Below are positions 55,264-63,780 of a DNA stretch of 64,000 nucleotides, piece by piece. The notes below the pieces were generated by a model. The model had not been told where the DNA came from. It saw nothing but the letters and a program-made list of their open reading frames with translations, and searched no databases. Within the stretch, counting starts at the first letter, position 1. Each line of letters opens with the position of its first letter. The stretch spans positions 62,001 through 126,000 of the forward strand of contig NZ_FOGR01000004.1 in the NCBI RefSeq assembly GCF_900111275.1, read 5' to 3'. The stretch comes from Rhizobium sp. NFR03. Lineage in GTDB: Bacteria; Pseudomonadota; Alphaproteobacteria; Rhizobiales; Rhizobiaceae. Both the position numbers and the translations under genes were made by a program.

Positions 55264-55617
55264 CTATGTCTCGTCGTTCAGGGGGACTGCGGTGGTCGCG
55301 GCATGGCTGAAACGCCTATGGCGCAGTCGCGTGATCCGCAGCCGCGTGGAGCAGTTCGGGTCCGGGCACGCGATGTCGGTATCCGTCGTCATCCAGTCGT
55401 TGCGATGGGTCGGCCGCTGCTTTGCGGCAAGGAGCGGCAGCACCGAGGCGAGCGAATAGATCGACAGTCCCTGCCCCTCCGGCAGGTAAAGCATTTCGCC
55501 ACGCAACTCGAAATGATCCCCCGGTCTCGCGCCGCAGTAGACCGCTCCTCCCTCGGGGATGATGACATCCACGCGAAGATCGAACAGCTCGAAGCCGTCA
55601 TCGCCCGTTTCAGCCAT
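55264..55617 (-). CDS. TIGR04076 family protein
   Basis: A 117-aa cytoplasmic protein of unknown function. It shows the family pattern: a strand FELFDLRVDVIIPEGGAVYCGARPGDHFELRGEML, then YSLASVLPLLAAKQR and a late CPDPNC pair that could bind a metal. It starts 8 bp inside the GntR gene end, so it is translationally coupled to the regulator. The AKR gene follows, and similar TIGR04076-AKR pairs exist elsewhere as far as I recall. No function is proposed. Confidence 0.78.
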   Translation of the reverse strand: MAETGDDGFELFDLRVDVIIPEGGAVYCGARPGDHFELRGEMLYLPEGQGLSIYSLASVLPLLAAKQRPTHRNDWMTTDTDIACPDPNCSTRLRITRLRHRRFSHAATTAVPLNDET

Positions 55618-56368
55618 AGCGCACGTCCACCCGCTCCTGCGCATCGAGCCGGCCCCGGATGAGGTCGAACGAGCGACTGATATCATTGGCAAGCGACGTC
55701 AGCGCTGCCTCTTCGTGCCGCTCCTCAAGGGCTGAAATCAGCGCCCAGTGATGATCGGTGGCGGCAAGCCCACCCTGCTCGTCGTGGATCTGTGCCGCCT
55801 GCCGGATGATAGCGCCGGATTGCAGCCACAGGCTTTCCACGATCGACAGCAGAACGGGAGATCGGGCAACGCCGTAAAGATGGAAATGGAAGCGCTGGTT
55901 CAGCGCTGATGTGACATGGCCGATATCCTTGCCATGCTGCTCGAAAGCGGCATCGCAGTCCGTATTGACCTTTCTCAGGATGCCGAGGTCCTCATGTGTC
56001 AGATGCGGCAGCGCCAGCGAGACCATCCGCCCTTCGATAAGAATACGAGCCCGTGCAAGGTCGTCGAGCCGCGCACGCGTAATCAGAGGCACGCGGACGG
56101 AGCGGTTCGGCAGAGACTCCAGCGCCTTCTCCGAAACGAGACGGCCCAGCGCCTCGCGCACCGGCATGGTGCTTGTCTGCAAGCGATCCGCCAGATCAAC
56201 GATCCGCAGCACGTCGCCCGCAGCGAACATGCCGTTGACCAGCGACTTCCGCAACTCCGCATAGACGCGATCCTGCAACGTCTCGCGTCCGACAGGAGAG
56301 AGGGTCTGTTCATCGACGCCAGCGGGCATGCTTTCGTTTCGCCAACCGCCCTTTGATTTCATCTCCAT
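55610..56368 (-). CDS. GntR-family (FCD) transcriptional regulator
   Basis: Regulator of 252 aa. A winged helix-turn-helix lies at about 30-95 ([45 protein letters not shown]). The FCD domain (about 105-235) carries the metal-type histidines in [28 protein letters not shown] 56368 is chosen with AGGAACAGGCG upstream; a TTG at 56425 would extend the frame into the operator region. It is the first gene of its own operon and likely controls the AKR and binding protein, with a palindromic operator 48 bp upstream. Confidence 0.87.
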   Translation of the reverse strand: MEMKSKGGWRNESMPAGVDEQTLSPVGRETLQDRVYAELRKSLVNGMFAAGDVLRIVDLADRLQTSTMPVREALGRLVSEKALESLPNRSVRVPLITRARLDDLARARILIEGRMVSLALPHLTHEDLGILRKVNTDCDAAFEQHGKDIGHVTSALNQRFHFHLYGVARSPVLLSIVESLWLQSGAIIRQAAQIHDEQGGLAATDHHWALISALEERHEEAALTSLANDISRSFDLIRGRLDAQERVDVRYG

Positions 56369-56415
56369 CGCCTGTTCCTGCCGCGTTCCCGCACCCGACC
56401 TTTTCTGCCTCGTAA

Positions 56416-56440
56416 GTTTGATCAAACATCACGGATCAAA
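56416..56440 (-). promoter_or_regulatory. Palindromic operator candidate upstream of the GntR gene
   Basis: GTTTGATCAAAC (56416-56427) is a perfect 12-bp palindrome. The half-site GATCAAA occurs there (56420-56426) and again at 56434-56440, 14 bp apart. It is 48 bp before the chosen GntR start, in the divergent promoter region, so autoregulation by the GntR protein is the simplest reading. Confidence 0.5.
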
Positions 56441-56564
56441 TCAAGCGCGTTTGGAACATGATCCTCTTCCACTCTCACGATGGCATTTCGAACCCGCTCT
56501 GGAACTTCACTCCTACTCCGCAGTTCGAACGACCTTCTCGTGCGCACAGCAAAGGAGCCGATCC

Positions 56565-56828
56565 ATGAGCAGTTCCGAAACCACAACGGACCATGACACC
56601 ATCCGCAAATGGGCGGAGGCGCGCAAAGGGCGTCCATCCGTCATTCGGACCGAAGGCAAAGGCGGTGTCTTGCGGTTCGATTTCGGTGACAAGGAGGAGG
56701 CGTTCGAAGAGGTGGACTGGGACGAGTTCTTCCGGATCTTCGACGAAAGCAAGCTCGCCTTCCTCTATCAGGACAAAACGAAAGACGGCGATACCAGTCG
56801 CTTTAACAAGTTTGTTGCCCGCGACTGA
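56565..56828 (+). CDS. Small acidic conserved protein
   Basis: An 87-aa acidic cytoplasmic protein. It has the pattern [29 protein letters not shown], then [25 protein letters not shown] and [10 protein letters not shown]. Similar small proteins are often labelled in databases with the name of an alpha-glucan branching enzyme, a label not supported by any glycosidase feature here. AAAGGAG precedes ATG 56565. The function is unknown; it may be linked to the adjacent oxidoreductase, 76 bp downstream. Confidence 0.78.
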   Translation: MSSSETTTDHDTIRKWAEARKGRPSVIRTEGKGGVLRFDFGDKEEAFEEVDWDEFFRIFDESKLAFLYQDKTKDGDTSRFNKFVARD

Positions 56829-56904
56829 GGCGCCGATGTCGCGCCCGTTCCTCGGCGTTCTCCACCCGCTTTGACGGGAAACGATCAAGAGAAAGACGGC
56901 AGAT

Positions 56905-59307
56905 ATGACAGCAGGACCGAGCGCTCGACCTGTGATCAAGACCTATACCGGCCCGGCTGGCGGATGGGGTTCGGCGAAGTCCGTAAGCGAAATCATCGTT
57001 CGCGAACGTGTGCCGGCCAGCGGCTCGGCGCTGATGCGCAAGCAGAACAAGCCGGACGGCTATATGTGCGTCAGTTGCGCCTGGGCGAAACCGGCCAAGC
57101 CTCACCCGCTGGAATTCTGCGAGAACGGAGCAAAGGCAACCGCCTGGGAGATCACGCGCCGCCGGACAGGACCGGACTTCTTCGCGAAGCATACATTGCG
57201 CGAACTGGAGGACTGGCGCGACCATGATCTTGAGGAGCAGGGCCGGCTGCTGGAGCCGATGCGATGGAACGCGGAGACGGACCGTTACGAGCCGGTAACG
57301 TGGGAGGCAGCCTTCGCGGAGATCGGGCGGGAGCTGCAGTCGCTGGCGCCCGATCAGGTCGATTTCTATACCTCCGGCCGCGCCTCCCTGGAAACATCCT
57401 ACATGTACCAGCTTTTCGCCCGGCTCTATGGCAACAACAACCTGCCGGACAGCTCCAACATGTGCCATGAAAGCACATCCGCCGGGCTTCCCGAAAGCAT
57501 CGGCGCAACGGTCGGGACAGCGGTCCTGTCGGACTTCCAGAACACCGACTGCATCTTCTACATCGCACAGAACGTCGGCACCTCATCGCCGCGTCTGCTG
57601 CACGACTTGCAGGATGCCGCCGACCGTGGCGTTCCCATCGTCACCTTCAACCTGCTGCGGGAGCGCGGTCTGGAGCGGTTCAAGAACCCGCAGGCGCCGA
57701 GCGAGATGCTCTCGCCGTCGGACACGCAGATTTCATCGGACTATTTCCAGGTCAGAAACGGCGGCGATACCGCCGCGCTCTTCGGCGTCTGCAAGGCGCT
57801 GATCGAGGCCGATGACCTGCTGAAAGCGTCCGGTGAAAGCCTTGTGGCCGGTAAGGATGGTCAGCCGGACGATCCCTCCGAGGCGGGAACGGTGGCCTTC
57901 GCCGCATCGATCGCCGCTGCGGACAAGAAGCATGTGCTCGATCACGATTTCATTGCCACCCACACCGCAGGCTTCGAGGAATTTGCGAATGCCGCCCGTC
58001 GACGCCGCTGGGAAGAGCTGGAGCGTATCTCCGGTCTGACGCGGGAGCAGATGGTGAAGGCCGCAAGCATCTACGCGTCGGCGGATGCCGTGCTGATCGC
58101 CTTCGGCATGGGGCTGACGCAGCATGTCATGGGCGTCGAAAACGTGCAGATGGTTGCCAACCTCGCGCTTCTGCGTGGCAACATCGGCAAGCCGGGCGCA
58201 AATATCTGTGCGGTTCGCGGACATTCCAACGTGCAGGGGCAGCGCACCGTCGGCATTACCGAGAAGCCCGGGCTGGTTCCGCTCGACAAGCTCGCCGAAC
58301 TCTATGCTTTCGAACCTCCACGCGAGATGGGCCGCAGCACGGTCGATACCTGCGAGGCGATTCTTTCCGGGAAGGCGCGCGCTTTCGTCGGCCTTGGCGG
58401 CAATTTCCTGCGCGCGATCCCCGAGACGCAAGCCGTCGAAAAGGCCTGGCGCAAGCTGCGCCTGACCGTGCAGATCGCTACAAAGCTCAACCGCAGCCAC
58501 GTCCTTCATGGCGAGGTCGCCTATCTCCTCCCCTGTCTCGGGAGGATCGAGATCGACAACCAGGCAAGCGGTCCGCAGGCGGTCTCCATCGAGAGCTCGG
58601 TCGCCCAGTTTCACGGCTCACGAGGCCACGCGAAACCAGCGGGGCCGAACCTCAGATCCGAACCCGCCATCATCGCCGGCATCGCCAAGGCAACGCTGCA
58701 ACGTGGAAACGTGCCATGGGATGCATGGGTCGCCGACTATGGAAAGGTGCGGGACGCGATCGAGGCGACCTATCCCGAGACCTTTCGCGACTTCAACGCG
58801 CGCCTCTTCCAGCCCGGTGGCATCACGCGGCCCGTGCCGGCGCGCGAGCGCAAATGGGTGACGCCGAACGGCAAGGCGAACTTCATCACGCCCGAGCGCC
58901 TGTTTCCGGATTTCGACCTGAAACCGGGCGTCGAAGCGGTGCTCAATCTCGCGACACTTCGCTCGAACGACCAGTTCAACACGACGATCTACGGCTACAC
59001 GGATCGTTTTCGCGGCGTCGATGGCACGCGCAAGGTCGTCTTCATGAACGTTGTCGACATCGCGCGCTTCGGCCTTGCCGGAGGGCGCAGCGTCGATCTG
59101 GTCACTGCTATCGCGGACGGTACGGAGCGGAAGGTCGAGGGGTTCAGGATCGTGCCCTACGCCATCCCGGAGGGATGTTGCGCCGCCTATTTTCCGGAAA
59201 CCAACCCGTTGTTCCCGCTGTCGCATCATGACGCGAAGGCGAAAACGCCGTCTTACAAGCTGCTGCCGGTCATCATCCGCGCGTCGAACGCGCAGCCGGT
59301 GGATTGA
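56905..59307 (+). CDS. FdhF/YdeP-family molybdopterin oxidoreductase
   Basis: Cytoplasmic molybdopterin enzyme of 800 aa. An N-terminal [4Fe-4S] site of the YdeP type is seen in PDGYMCVSCAWAKP and, further on, EFCENGAKATAWE. Molybdopterin-domain blocks follow: SNMCHESTSAGLPESIGATVGTAVL, FGMGLTQHVMGVENVQMVANLALLRGNIGKPGANICAVRGHSNVQGQRTVGI and the C-terminal QFNTTIYGYTDRFRGVDGTRKVVFMN. No twin-arginine signal, so cytoplasmic. The substrate of this family is not settled (formate is suggested by homology, acid resistance in E. coli). A cytochrome c/oxidase operon follows 10 bp later. Confidence 0.88.
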   Translation: MTAGPSARPVIKTYTGPAGGWGSAKSVSEIIVRERVPASGSALMRKQNKPDGYMCVSCAWAKPAKPHPLEFCENGAKATAWEITRRRTGPDFFAKHTLRELEDWRDHDLEEQGRLLEPMRWNAETDRYEPVTWEAAFAEIGRELQSLAPDQVDFYTSGRASLETSYMYQLFARLYGNNNLPDSSNMCHESTSAGLPESIGATVGTAVLSDFQNTDCIFYIAQNVGTSSPRLLHDLQDAADRGVPIVTFNLLRERGLERFKNPQAPSEMLSPSDTQISSDYFQVRNGGDTAALFGVCKALIEADDLLKASGESLVAGKDGQPDDPSEAGTVAFAASIAAADKKHVLDHDFIATHTAGFEEFANAARRRRWEELERISGLTREQMVKAASIYASADAVLIAFGMGLTQHVMGVENVQMVANLALLRGNIGKPGANICAVRGHSNVQGQRTVGITEKPGLVPLDKLAELYAFEPPREMGRSTVDTCEAILSGKARAFVGLGGNFLRAIPETQAVEKAWRKLRLTVQIATKLNRSHVLHGEVAYLLPCLGRIEIDNQASGPQAVSIESSVAQFHGSRGHAKPAGPNLRSEPAIIAGIAKATLQRGNVPWDAWVADYGKVRDAIEATYPETFRDFNARLFQPGGITRPVPARERKWVTPNGKANFITPERLFPDFDLKPGVEAVLNLATLRSNDQFNTTIYGYTDRFRGVDGTRKVVFMNVVDIARFGLAGGRSVDLVTAIADGTERKVEGFRIVPYAIPEGCCAAYFPETNPLFPLSHHDAKAKTPSYKLLPVIIRASNAQPVD

Positions 59308-59317
59308 GGGAGCGTCG

Positions 59318-59941
59318 GTGGGGTCATCAGGGGGGCGTCGTCGATCGGGATGGAGCGTCGCATCGGGCACGCTGTCGCTCTGCGGCGTCACGCTCTGCTG
59401 TCTGGCCTGCGCTACCGCTCTGGGCTGGATGCGCGCGCCGCGACAATTCCGGACCGACCCGCCGTTGCAGGCAGACCTCGGCAACCTCAGGCTCCTGCCG
59501 AACCGCATTGGCGGCACGCCGCCGGAGAGCTACTTCGCGCTTGGCAAACCCTACGAGAAGGTGGCTTACGATCTCTCGCAGGGAAAACGGCTCTATACAT
59601 GGTTCGGCTGCGCCACATGCCATGGCGATGGCCGCGGGAATATCGGCCCATCCTTCCTCGACGGCTGGTGGCTCTATGGTCCGGAAATGATCTCCGTCGC
59701 CGCTTCCATCCGCGACGGGCGTCCGCATGGCATGCCGGCCTATCGCGACCGGATGACCAACGACCAGATATGGCAACTGGCAGGCTATGTCAGAACCATC
59801 GGCGCTTATGGACCAAGCGTTTCAGCCACTGCGCGTAACGACGACCCCCAAACGCGACCGGCTGAAAACCGTGGTCCGGCCTCCATTTTGTTCGAGCAAG
59901 GGCCCGCGGGCATGAAGCCCGAACAAGGGCCTTCGCCATGA
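59318..59941 (+). CDS. Membrane-anchored cytochrome c
   Basis: A 207-aa monohaem c-type cytochrome. The haem motif CATCH is at residues 98-102, with Met139 (PHGMPAY) the likely distal ligand. One hydrophobic helix (about 15-37, TLSLCGVTLCCLACATALGW) acts as anchor or uncleaved signal. The start is GTG 59318, supported by GAGGGAG. It overlaps the next gene by 4 bp (ATGA). It should carry electrons to the subunit II cytochrome c domain of the oxidase encoded downstream. Confidence 0.88.
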   Translation: MGSSGGRRRSGWSVASGTLSLCGVTLCCLACATALGWMRAPRQFRTDPPLQADLGNLRLLPNRIGGTPPESYFALGKPYEKVAYDLSQGKRLYTWFGCATCHGDGRGNIGPSFLDGWWLYGPEMISVAASIRDGRPHGMPAYRDRMTNDQIWQLAGYVRTIGAYGPSVSATARNDDPQTRPAENRGPASILFEQGPAGMKPEQGPSP

Positions 59942-60921
59942 TCGCGCGCCGAGGCGTTCCCCTACCTGCTCTTCTTGCGCTGCCCCTCCTGCCCGGATGC
60001 ACCGGCATGCAATCCTCGCTCGATGTCGGCGGGCCCGCGGCCGGGGAGTTGCGGTTGCTGATCGTCTCTTTCACGGTCATCTGCGGCATCGTCTGGCTGC
60101 TCGTCGTCGCCACGCTCGGATGGGCGCTTCTACGACGCCGACCGGCCGGCACCGGCGCGCGGACGCAACGGCAACTGACATGGGCGGTCTCTCTCAGCGT
60201 GGCCGCCACCGCCATCATCGTTGCCGGGCTGACGACCCTCAGCTTCCTTGCCACGCGGTCGCTTGGAGGAGGCGATGGCGAGATCGAGGTGGTGGCCGTG
60301 GGGCAGCAATGGTGGTGGCAGTTTCTCTATCCGCGCGAGGGATTCCAGACGGCGAACGAGCTGCACATTCCGGTCGGGCGCACGGTTCGCATCCGGCTGG
60401 AAAGCGCCGATGTCATACATTCGTTCTGGGTGCCGAGCCTGTCGGGCAAGATGGACATGATCCCCGGGCGCACGACGGCGCTGACATTGAAGGCCGAGCG
60501 GCCGGGCGTCTATCGCGGACAATGCGCGGAGTTCTGCGGTCTACAGCACAGCCATATGGGCTTCACTGTCATTGCCGAGGACGACGTCTCCTACCGCAAA
60601 TGGCTGACGGGCCAGGCGCAACCGGCGCGCCCCGCCGCAACGGAAGAGATCAGGGCCGGACAAGCCGTGTTTCTCGCAAAACCCTGCGCTGCCTGCCACA
60701 CCATTCGCGGCACCACCGCCGTTGGCACCGCCGGGCCGGACCTGACCCACATCGGCAGCCGCCGGAGCATCGCGGCAGGTCTTCTGGAAACCACCCGGGG
60801 GACCCTTGCCGCATGGACGGCCGATCCGCAGACGCTCAAGCCCGGCACCACCATGCCCCTCGTCCCGTTGACAAGCATCGAGCTACGGCAGGTCGCAGTC
60901 TATCTGGAGAGCCTCAAGTGA
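59938..60921 (+). CDS. coxB: Cytochrome c oxidase subunit II with fused cytochrome c domain
   Basis: A 327-aa caa3-type subunit II. A lipobox LLPGC puts a lipidated Cys at residue 21; two membrane helices follow (about 40-65 and 85-105). The CuA site is complete: H161 (VIHSFWVP), C196, C200, H204 and M207 (CAEFCGLQHSHM). A C-terminal cytochrome c domain has CAACH at 250-254 and Met306 as probable distal ligand. The aromatic electron-entry patch QQWWWQF is present. The stop overlaps subunit I (GTGA). Confidence 0.94.
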   Translation: MIARRGVPLPALLALPLLPGCTGMQSSLDVGGPAAGELRLLIVSFTVICGIVWLLVVATLGWALLRRRPAGTGARTQRQLTWAVSLSVAATAIIVAGLTTLSFLATRSLGGGDGEIEVVAVGQQWWWQFLYPREGFQTANELHIPVGRTVRIRLESADVIHSFWVPSLSGKMDMIPGRTTALTLKAERPGVYRGQCAEFCGLQHSHMGFTVIAEDDVSYRKWLTGQAQPARPAATEEIRAGQAVFLAKPCAACHTIRGTTAVGTAGPDLTHIGSRRSIAAGLLETTRGTLAAWTADPQTLKPGTTMPLVPLTSIELRQVAVYLESLK

Positions 60922-62846
60922 CCGGGAACCGGAACGCCCGTACGCGAGAAGACGACCGGCCGTCGGACACCGATGTCTCGGACGCCGAGGGCGAGCGCCG
61001 GCTGCTTGCGACCTGGGCGACGCCCCGCACGCTGAAGGGCGTCCTCTCCACTGTCGATCACAAGATCATCGGCCGGCGCTACATCGCTACGGCCTTCGTT
61101 TTCCTCATCCTCGGAGGCCTGCTGGCGCTGGCCATGCGGCTGCAACTGGCGGCACCCGAAGCGCGGTTCATCGGTCCGGATCGCTACAACCAGATCTTCA
61201 CCATGCACGGGTCGACAATGATGTTCCTGTTTGCGGTGCCGGTCATGGAAGCCGTCGGGGTCTTCCTCGTGCCGCTGATGATCGGCACGCGCAATATCGC
61301 ATTTCCCAGGCTGAATGCCTTCTCCTACTGGATTTTCCTCAGCGGCGGCATCCTGCTCTGGGTGTCGTTCGCGCTCGATGTGGGGCCAGATGTCGGCTGG
61401 TTTGCCTATGTTCCCCTTGCCGGCCCGGAATTCTCACCCGGCAAGCGCGCCGACATCTGGGCTCAGATGATCACGTTTACGGAGCTTGCCGCTCTTGCTG
61501 TCGCCGTGGAGCTCGTCGCCACGATCCTCAAGCAGCGCGCGCCGGGCATGTCGCTGGATCGTATCCCCGTCTTCGTCTGGGCCATGCTGGTCACCTCCTT
61601 TCTGATCATCATGGCCATGCCGGCGATCATGATTGCCAGCAGCACGCTGATCCTCGACCGGCTGGTCGGCACGCAGTTCTACAATCCGGCTGAAGGTGGG
61701 GATGCGCTTTTGTGGCAGCACCTGTTCTGGTTCTTCGGCCATCCCGAGGTCTACATCATCTTCCTGCCCGCCGTCGGCATGGTCTCCACCATCATCCCGA
61801 CCTTTGCCGGGCGGCCTATCTTCGGTTACCTGCCGCTGGTCATGGCGCTGATCGCAACGGGCATCCTCTCCTTCGGGCTGTGGGTGCACCACATGTTCAC
61901 GACCGGCCTGCCGCGTCTGGGGGAGAGCTTTTTCACCGCCTCCAGCATGTCCATCGCCATCCCCGCCGGCGTCCAGATCTTCTGCTGGATCGCGACGCTC
62001 TGGGCCGGGCGTCCACAACTGAAGACGCCGCTTCTCTTCGTCTGCGGCTTCATTTTCACCTTCGTTCTCGGCGGCATGACGGGCGTCATGGTCGCATCCG
62101 TTCCCCTGGATACGCAGGTCCACGACACCTACTTCGTCGTCGCCCATTTCCATTATGTCCTGATCGGTGGCGCACTCTTCCCGTTGATCGCTGCCGTTTA
62201 TTACTGGCTGCCGAAGGTGAGCGGGCGGATGATGAGCGAGCGGCTCGGCCGCATCGTCTTTGCCCTCATCTTCCTCGGGTTTCACGGCACATTCTTTCCC
62301 ATGCATTTCCTCGGGCTCATGGGCATGCCGCGCCGGGTCTACACCTACCAGCCGGAGATGGGATGGGGCGGGCTGAACCTCTTCGTCAGCCTCAGCGCGC
62401 TGGTGCTCGCCGCGGGCTTCCTCCTGTTCTTCATCGATGCCATCCGCAGCGCGCGATCCGGGCCGCTGGCCGGGCCGAACCCTTGGAATGCGCCGACGCT
62501 CGAATGGGCGACGTCGTCGCCGCCACCGGCCTACAACTTCCGCCGTATCCCTGTCGTGACCTCGGCCAATCCCTTGTGGGACAATGGCGAGACGCTGCCG
62601 GTAGCCGGTGGCCTCAATATTGACCGTCGGGAGCTGCTGGTGTCGAGCGTGGTGGAAGCCCTGCCGGAGGCGCGGGAATCGTCCCCGACGGACTCGATCT
62701 GGCCTTTCTGGGCGGCAATGGCGACCTCGATCCTGCTGATCACCTCGATCTTCACGCCTTGGGCTGTCGTCTGGGGTTCCATTCCCGTGGCCATCACGCT
62801 GATCGGCTGGTTCTGGCCGAAAGGCGAACCGGAGGATGAGGCATGA
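60918..62846 (+). CDS. ctaD: Haem-copper oxidase subunit I with altered proton-channel residues
   Basis: A 642-aa A-type subunit I from GTG 60918. Haem a ligands H97 and H412, haem a3 ligand H410, CuB ligands H275, H324 and H325, the crosslinked Tyr279 and Glu277 (GHPEVY) are present. The D-channel entry aspartate is replaced: GTRNIAFPRLN has Asn126 where APDMAFPRMN has Asp. The K-channel lysine is replaced: IPAGVQIFCW has Gln353 where IPTGVKVFSW has Lys. The C-terminal extension (about 530-642) has two more helices, like caa3 enzymes with part of subunit III fused. Overlaps flank both ends. Confidence 0.94.
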   Translation: MTGNRNARTREDDRPSDTDVSDAEGERRLLATWATPRTLKGVLSTVDHKIIGRRYIATAFVFLILGGLLALAMRLQLAAPEARFIGPDRYNQIFTMHGSTMMFLFAVPVMEAVGVFLVPLMIGTRNIAFPRLNAFSYWIFLSGGILLWVSFALDVGPDVGWFAYVPLAGPEFSPGKRADIWAQMITFTELAALAVAVELVATILKQRAPGMSLDRIPVFVWAMLVTSFLIIMAMPAIMIASSTLILDRLVGTQFYNPAEGGDALLWQHLFWFFGHPEVYIIFLPAVGMVSTIIPTFAGRPIFGYLPLVMALIATGILSFGLWVHHMFTTGLPRLGESFFTASSMSIAIPAGVQIFCWIATLWAGRPQLKTPLLFVCGFIFTFVLGGMTGVMVASVPLDTQVHDTYFVVAHFHYVLIGGALFPLIAAVYYWLPKVSGRMMSERLGRIVFALIFLGFHGTFFPMHFLGLMGMPRRVYTYQPEMGWGGLNLFVSLSALVLAAGFLLFFIDAIRSARSGPLAGPNPWNAPTLEWATSSPPPAYNFRRIPVVTSANPLWDNGETLPVAGGLNIDRRELLVSSVVEALPEARESSPTDSIWPFWAAMATSILLITSIFTPWAVVWGSIPVAITLIGWFWPKGEPEDEA

Positions 62847-63445
62847 AGGAACGTATCGTCCACGACCTCTCGCACCTGCCGCTGCATGGGCTTGGAACCG
62901 CCAGCCTGACATGGTGGGGCACCTGCGCCTTCATGCTGATCGAAGGCACGGGATTTGCGCTCTCCGTCGCCGTCTATCTCTACCTGATGAGCCTGGCGCC
63001 CGCGTGGCCGATCGATGCACCGGCGCCTGACCTTCTGGCGGGCACGCTGCTCACGTGCCTCTTGCTCATCAGTCTCGTGCCAAACCTCCTTCTCCGGCGC
63101 TGGGCCGAACGCGAGGATCTCCACAAAGTGCGGATCGGGCTCGTCGTCATGACGGTGGCAGGAGTATTGCCGCTGATCGTAAGAATCTTCGAATTTCCGG
63201 CCCTGCACGTCTCCTGGGACGACAGCGCCTACGGCTCTATCACCTGGCTCATGCTGGGCCTCCACACGACCCACATCCTGACAGATGTCGTCGATACGGT
63301 CGTGCTCATGGCGCTCATGTTCTCCAGGCATGCCGACAAGCCGAGACGGTACGGAGATGTTTCGGACAACGTGATGTACTGGAACTTCGTCGTGGCAACC
63401 TGGGTTCCGATCTACATCTGCCTCTATTGGGTGCCGCGGCTATGA
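62843..63445 (+). CDS. Cytochrome c oxidase subunit III-like protein
   Basis: A 200-aa inner-membrane protein, five helices. It opens with polar MKERIVHDLSHLPLHGLGTASLTWWGT, then EGTGFALSVAVYLYLMSLAP, which matches the subunit III glutamate region, and ends TWVPIYICLYWVPRL. It is shorter than the 260-270 aa seven-helix form, consistent with the first two helices being at the end of subunit I. The start overlaps subunit I by 4 bp. Confidence 0.86.
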   Translation: MKERIVHDLSHLPLHGLGTASLTWWGTCAFMLIEGTGFALSVAVYLYLMSLAPAWPIDAPAPDLLAGTLLTCLLLISLVPNLLLRRWAEREDLHKVRIGLVVMTVAGVLPLIVRIFEFPALHVSWDDSAYGSITWLMLGLHTTHILTDVVDTVVLMALMFSRHADKPRRYGDVSDNVMYWNFVVATWVPIYICLYWVPRL

Positions 63446-63780
63446 TCTCGATAGCGATGGAAAAGGCATGGCGGAAGCCGGTATCCGCCTTGAGCGGCTT
63501 GCTGGTCTCACCCGCTCTCTGGGTGGCCAACAGTCAGGCAGGATTGATCCTGCCACCTCCGGAGTGCCATGCGGAACTCGGGCTGGCCCCGCTCGCCTCT
63601 GTCGTCCTGGCGCTCGTTTCGGCCACGAGCGCGGGCTGTTCCTTTGCCGCCATCGGAGGAACCGCGCCGAGACTGCGGAGATTCATCGCGCTCGCGTCTG
63701 GCCTCGCAGGCCTCATCTTCACCTATGCCCTTCTCCTGCAGGGAGCGGCATCCGTGCTGGTCGATCCATGCCTGTCCTGA
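63442..63780 (+). CDS. Small membrane protein of the oxidase operon
   Basis: A 112-aa inner-membrane protein that I do not recognise by name. Three hydrophobic segments: about 14-32, 47-66 and 80-105; cysteines at ECHAEL and near the end (DPCLS). It overlaps the subunit III-like stop by 4 bp and the next gene by 13 bp. Position and tight overlaps suggest an accessory or assembly subunit. Confidence 0.75.
   Translation: MISIAMEKAWRKPVSALSGLLVSPALWVANSQAGLILPPPECHAELGLAPLASVVLALVSATSAGCSFAAIGGTAPRLRRFIALASGLAGLIFTYALLLQGAASVLVDPCLS

Noticed and set aside
59997-60917. N-terminal extension of the oxidase subunit I frame (307 codons)
   Set aside because: It overlaps subunit II entirely and reads as His/Arg-rich nonsense. 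GTG 60918 with the GTGA overlap is the natural start.
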